Assembly: GCF_000730385.1 (NCBI RefSeq)
Contig: NZ_CP008849.1
Span: 124,001 to 188,000, forward strand
Direction of reading: 5' to 3'
Length of the DNA stretch: 64,000 bases
Source of the DNA: Alteromonas australica
Lineage (GTDB): Bacteria; Pseudomonadota; Gammaproteobacteria; Enterobacterales; Alteromonadaceae
Part shown: in pieces, positions 62,942 through 64,000 of the stretch
Layout: each line of letters begins with the position of its first letter
Position numbering within the stretch: the first letter of the stretch is position 1
Notes under the pieces: generated by a model
Databases searched by the model: none
Told to the model about the DNA's origin: nothing
What the model saw: only the letters and a program-made list of their open reading frames with translations
Translations under genes and position numbers: made by a program

Positions 62942-64000
62942 ATGTTCAAACCTGTGTTGGCATTATTTTTTGTCATCATTCATCTTAGTATTTTTCAGCC
63001 CGCTTATGCGCAAGACGTTGTTTTCGATGACATTGTAAAAGCCTTGCCTAAGGCGTCTTTTCGTACCTTACCTGCTACCCTCGATAAAGCTGCTACCCTT
63101 GACGATGAACGTGTTGCCACGCTATTCGCGCGCTTACTGGAAGGCGATGTGTACTTTCACCCGAAAAATCAGCAAGTGATGTACGTAACTAAAATCCAAG
63201 GTGAACGGGTATGGATAGATACACTCACAGAGCAGAATATTGCTCAGCCAAGTGGCGTTAGGCTAAGGAAAGTCCGTGTCAACAACCGTGTGCGAAGCCA
63301 TATTCGTCAACTCTTGGCCCAACGAAACTTAAGCCATCGTGATGTCACGGTACGGTTACAAGCGTCGCAAAGCCTATTGGCTGATGTTGATTCAATATCA
63401 ACTAAGGTTATTTCCTCTCGGTTGGAGCAGGAGAAAAACGCCGATATTATTGATGTGTTAACGACCATTACCGCGCTTAAGCAACTTCAAAATGACGACG
63501 AGACCGCACAGTTAGGGGCGCTTGAAACCTTGAGGGGAAGCTTATACCCAGAAGTCAGGGTGGCGCTCTTGTCTTTGCAGCGTAACAGCGAGGTCACTGA
63601 CACAGTTAAGGCGAATGTAGATGCTGCTCTAGCGGGAATAGAGGCGAAGCGCAAATGGTTCGGTTGGGCTGAAACGGCCTTTTTCGGTATTAGCATGGGG
63701 TCGGTGCTTTTATTAGCCGCTATTGGCTTATCCATCACTTTTGGGGTGATGGGCGTTATCAATATGGCCCATGGTGAAATGATCATGTTGGGGGCATATA
63801 CCACCTACGTCATTCAACAAGCCTTCCCTAACCTTATAGAATATTCCTTACTTATGGCCGTGCCCGCTGCCTTCTTAGTCTCTGGTTTAATGGGGGTACT
63901 CATTGAGCGCAGTGTTATTCAGTTTTTAAAAGGGCGGCCTCTTGAAACATTACTGGCCACCTTTGGTATTTCTCTGATTTTACAGCAGTTAGTACGTACC
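62942..64000 (+). CDS. urtB: Urea ABC transporter permease UrtB, cut by window end
   Basis: The first 353 codons of the permease. It has a signal peptide (FKPVLALFFVIIHLSIFQPAYA) and a periplasmic N-terminal extension of about 200 residues, as in proteobacterial UrtB. The membrane domain then starts (FGISMGSVLLLAAIGLSITFGVMGVINMAHGEMIMLGAYT, the LivH-like signature). The frame stays open to the last base, so the gene continues past the window, presumably followed by urtCDE. Confidence 0.95.
   Translation, partial: MFKPVLALFFVIIHLSIFQPAYAQDVVFDDIVKALPKASFRTLPATLDKAATLDDERVATLFARLLEGDVYFHPKNQQVMYVTKIQGERVWIDTLTEQNIAQPSGVRLRKVRVNNRVRSHIRQLLAQRNLSHRDVTVRLQASQSLLADVDSISTKVISSRLEQEKNADIIDVLTTITALKQLQNDDETAQLGALETLRGSLYPEVRVALLSLQRNSEVTDTVKANVDAALAGIEAKRKWFGWAETAFFGISMGSVLLLAAIGLSITFGVMGVINMAHGEMIMLGAYTTYVIQQAFPNLIEYSLLMAVPAAFLVSGLMGVLIERSVIQFLKGRPLETLLATFGISLILQQLVRT

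Overview
The window looks like a chromosome segment of a marine gammaproteobacterium, probably Alteromonadales (Alteromonas/Colwellia-like). The core blocks hemC-hemD-hemX-hemY and gmk-rpoZ-spoT-ridA-trmH-recG have the gene content and protein lengths of that group. It also carries three TonB-dependent receptors, a TPP-riboswitch-controlled thiC and a Fur-box iron ABC transporter. No rRNA, tRNA, CRISPR, phage or insertion sequence was seen. Assignment to an order is inference.

Region 1 (1-19.4 kb), accessory metabolism. After the 5' end of thiC and its riboswitch comes a TonB receptor, then a leftward operon cofG-cofH-cofD-cofC-cofE-npdG-LLM. This is a complete coenzyme F420 biosynthesis set plus an NADPH:F420 oxidoreductase and one F420-type luciferase-like enzyme. 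Next are two regulators: a TetR protein with a RutR-like C-terminal half and a LysR protein. Rightward genes follow for beta-alanine/beta-aminoisobutyrate transaminase, CoA-acylating (methyl)malonate-semialdehyde dehydrogenase, N-carbamoyl-beta-alanine amidohydrolase, an NCS1 permease and dihydropyrimidinase. Together these are steps 2 to 5 of reductive pyrimidine catabolism plus uptake. The first step, normally PydA/PreTA, is absent here, and F420 with its LLM enzyme sits in its place. RutR-like operators lie before the TonB receptor, the cof operon and the amidohydrolase operon, and a second palindrome is shared by the TonB receptor and the lysR/transaminase promoters. This suggests one regulon and an F420-dependent pyrimidine (or hydantoin) pathway.

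Region 2 (19.5-33.7 kb), mostly housekeeping: haem synthesis, a diguanylate cyclase, a carboxylesterase, gmk, rpoZ, spoT, ridA, trmH, recG, rsmJ and a peroxiredoxin.

Region 3 (33.7-48.6 kb), mixed: a Fur-box operon of an uncharacterised periplasmic protein with an FbpABC-type iron importer; MscS; a BaiN/HI0933-type flavoprotein; a DUF4397-like lipoprotein; a TonB receptor divergent from a BlaI/M56-peptidase pair with a Cys/His-rich loop; a LuxR-type response regulator; and a TPR-sulfotransferase.

Region 4 (48.7-64 kb), apparently a nitrogen-scavenging island: a TonB receptor, three paralogous arginase/agmatinase-superfamily proteins that all carry export signals (the third a lipoprotein lacking two metal ligands), a parvulin-like chaperone and a HupE/UreJ_2 membrane protein. 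Facing them is a very large sensor: an NCS1 permease domain, a Cys-rich motif, a histidine kinase and a receiver. Beyond it starts a urea ABC transporter operon (urtA, urtB cut by the window end). The model inferred here is that guanidino compounds cross the outer membrane, are hydrolysed outside the cytoplasm, and the released urea is imported by Urt.
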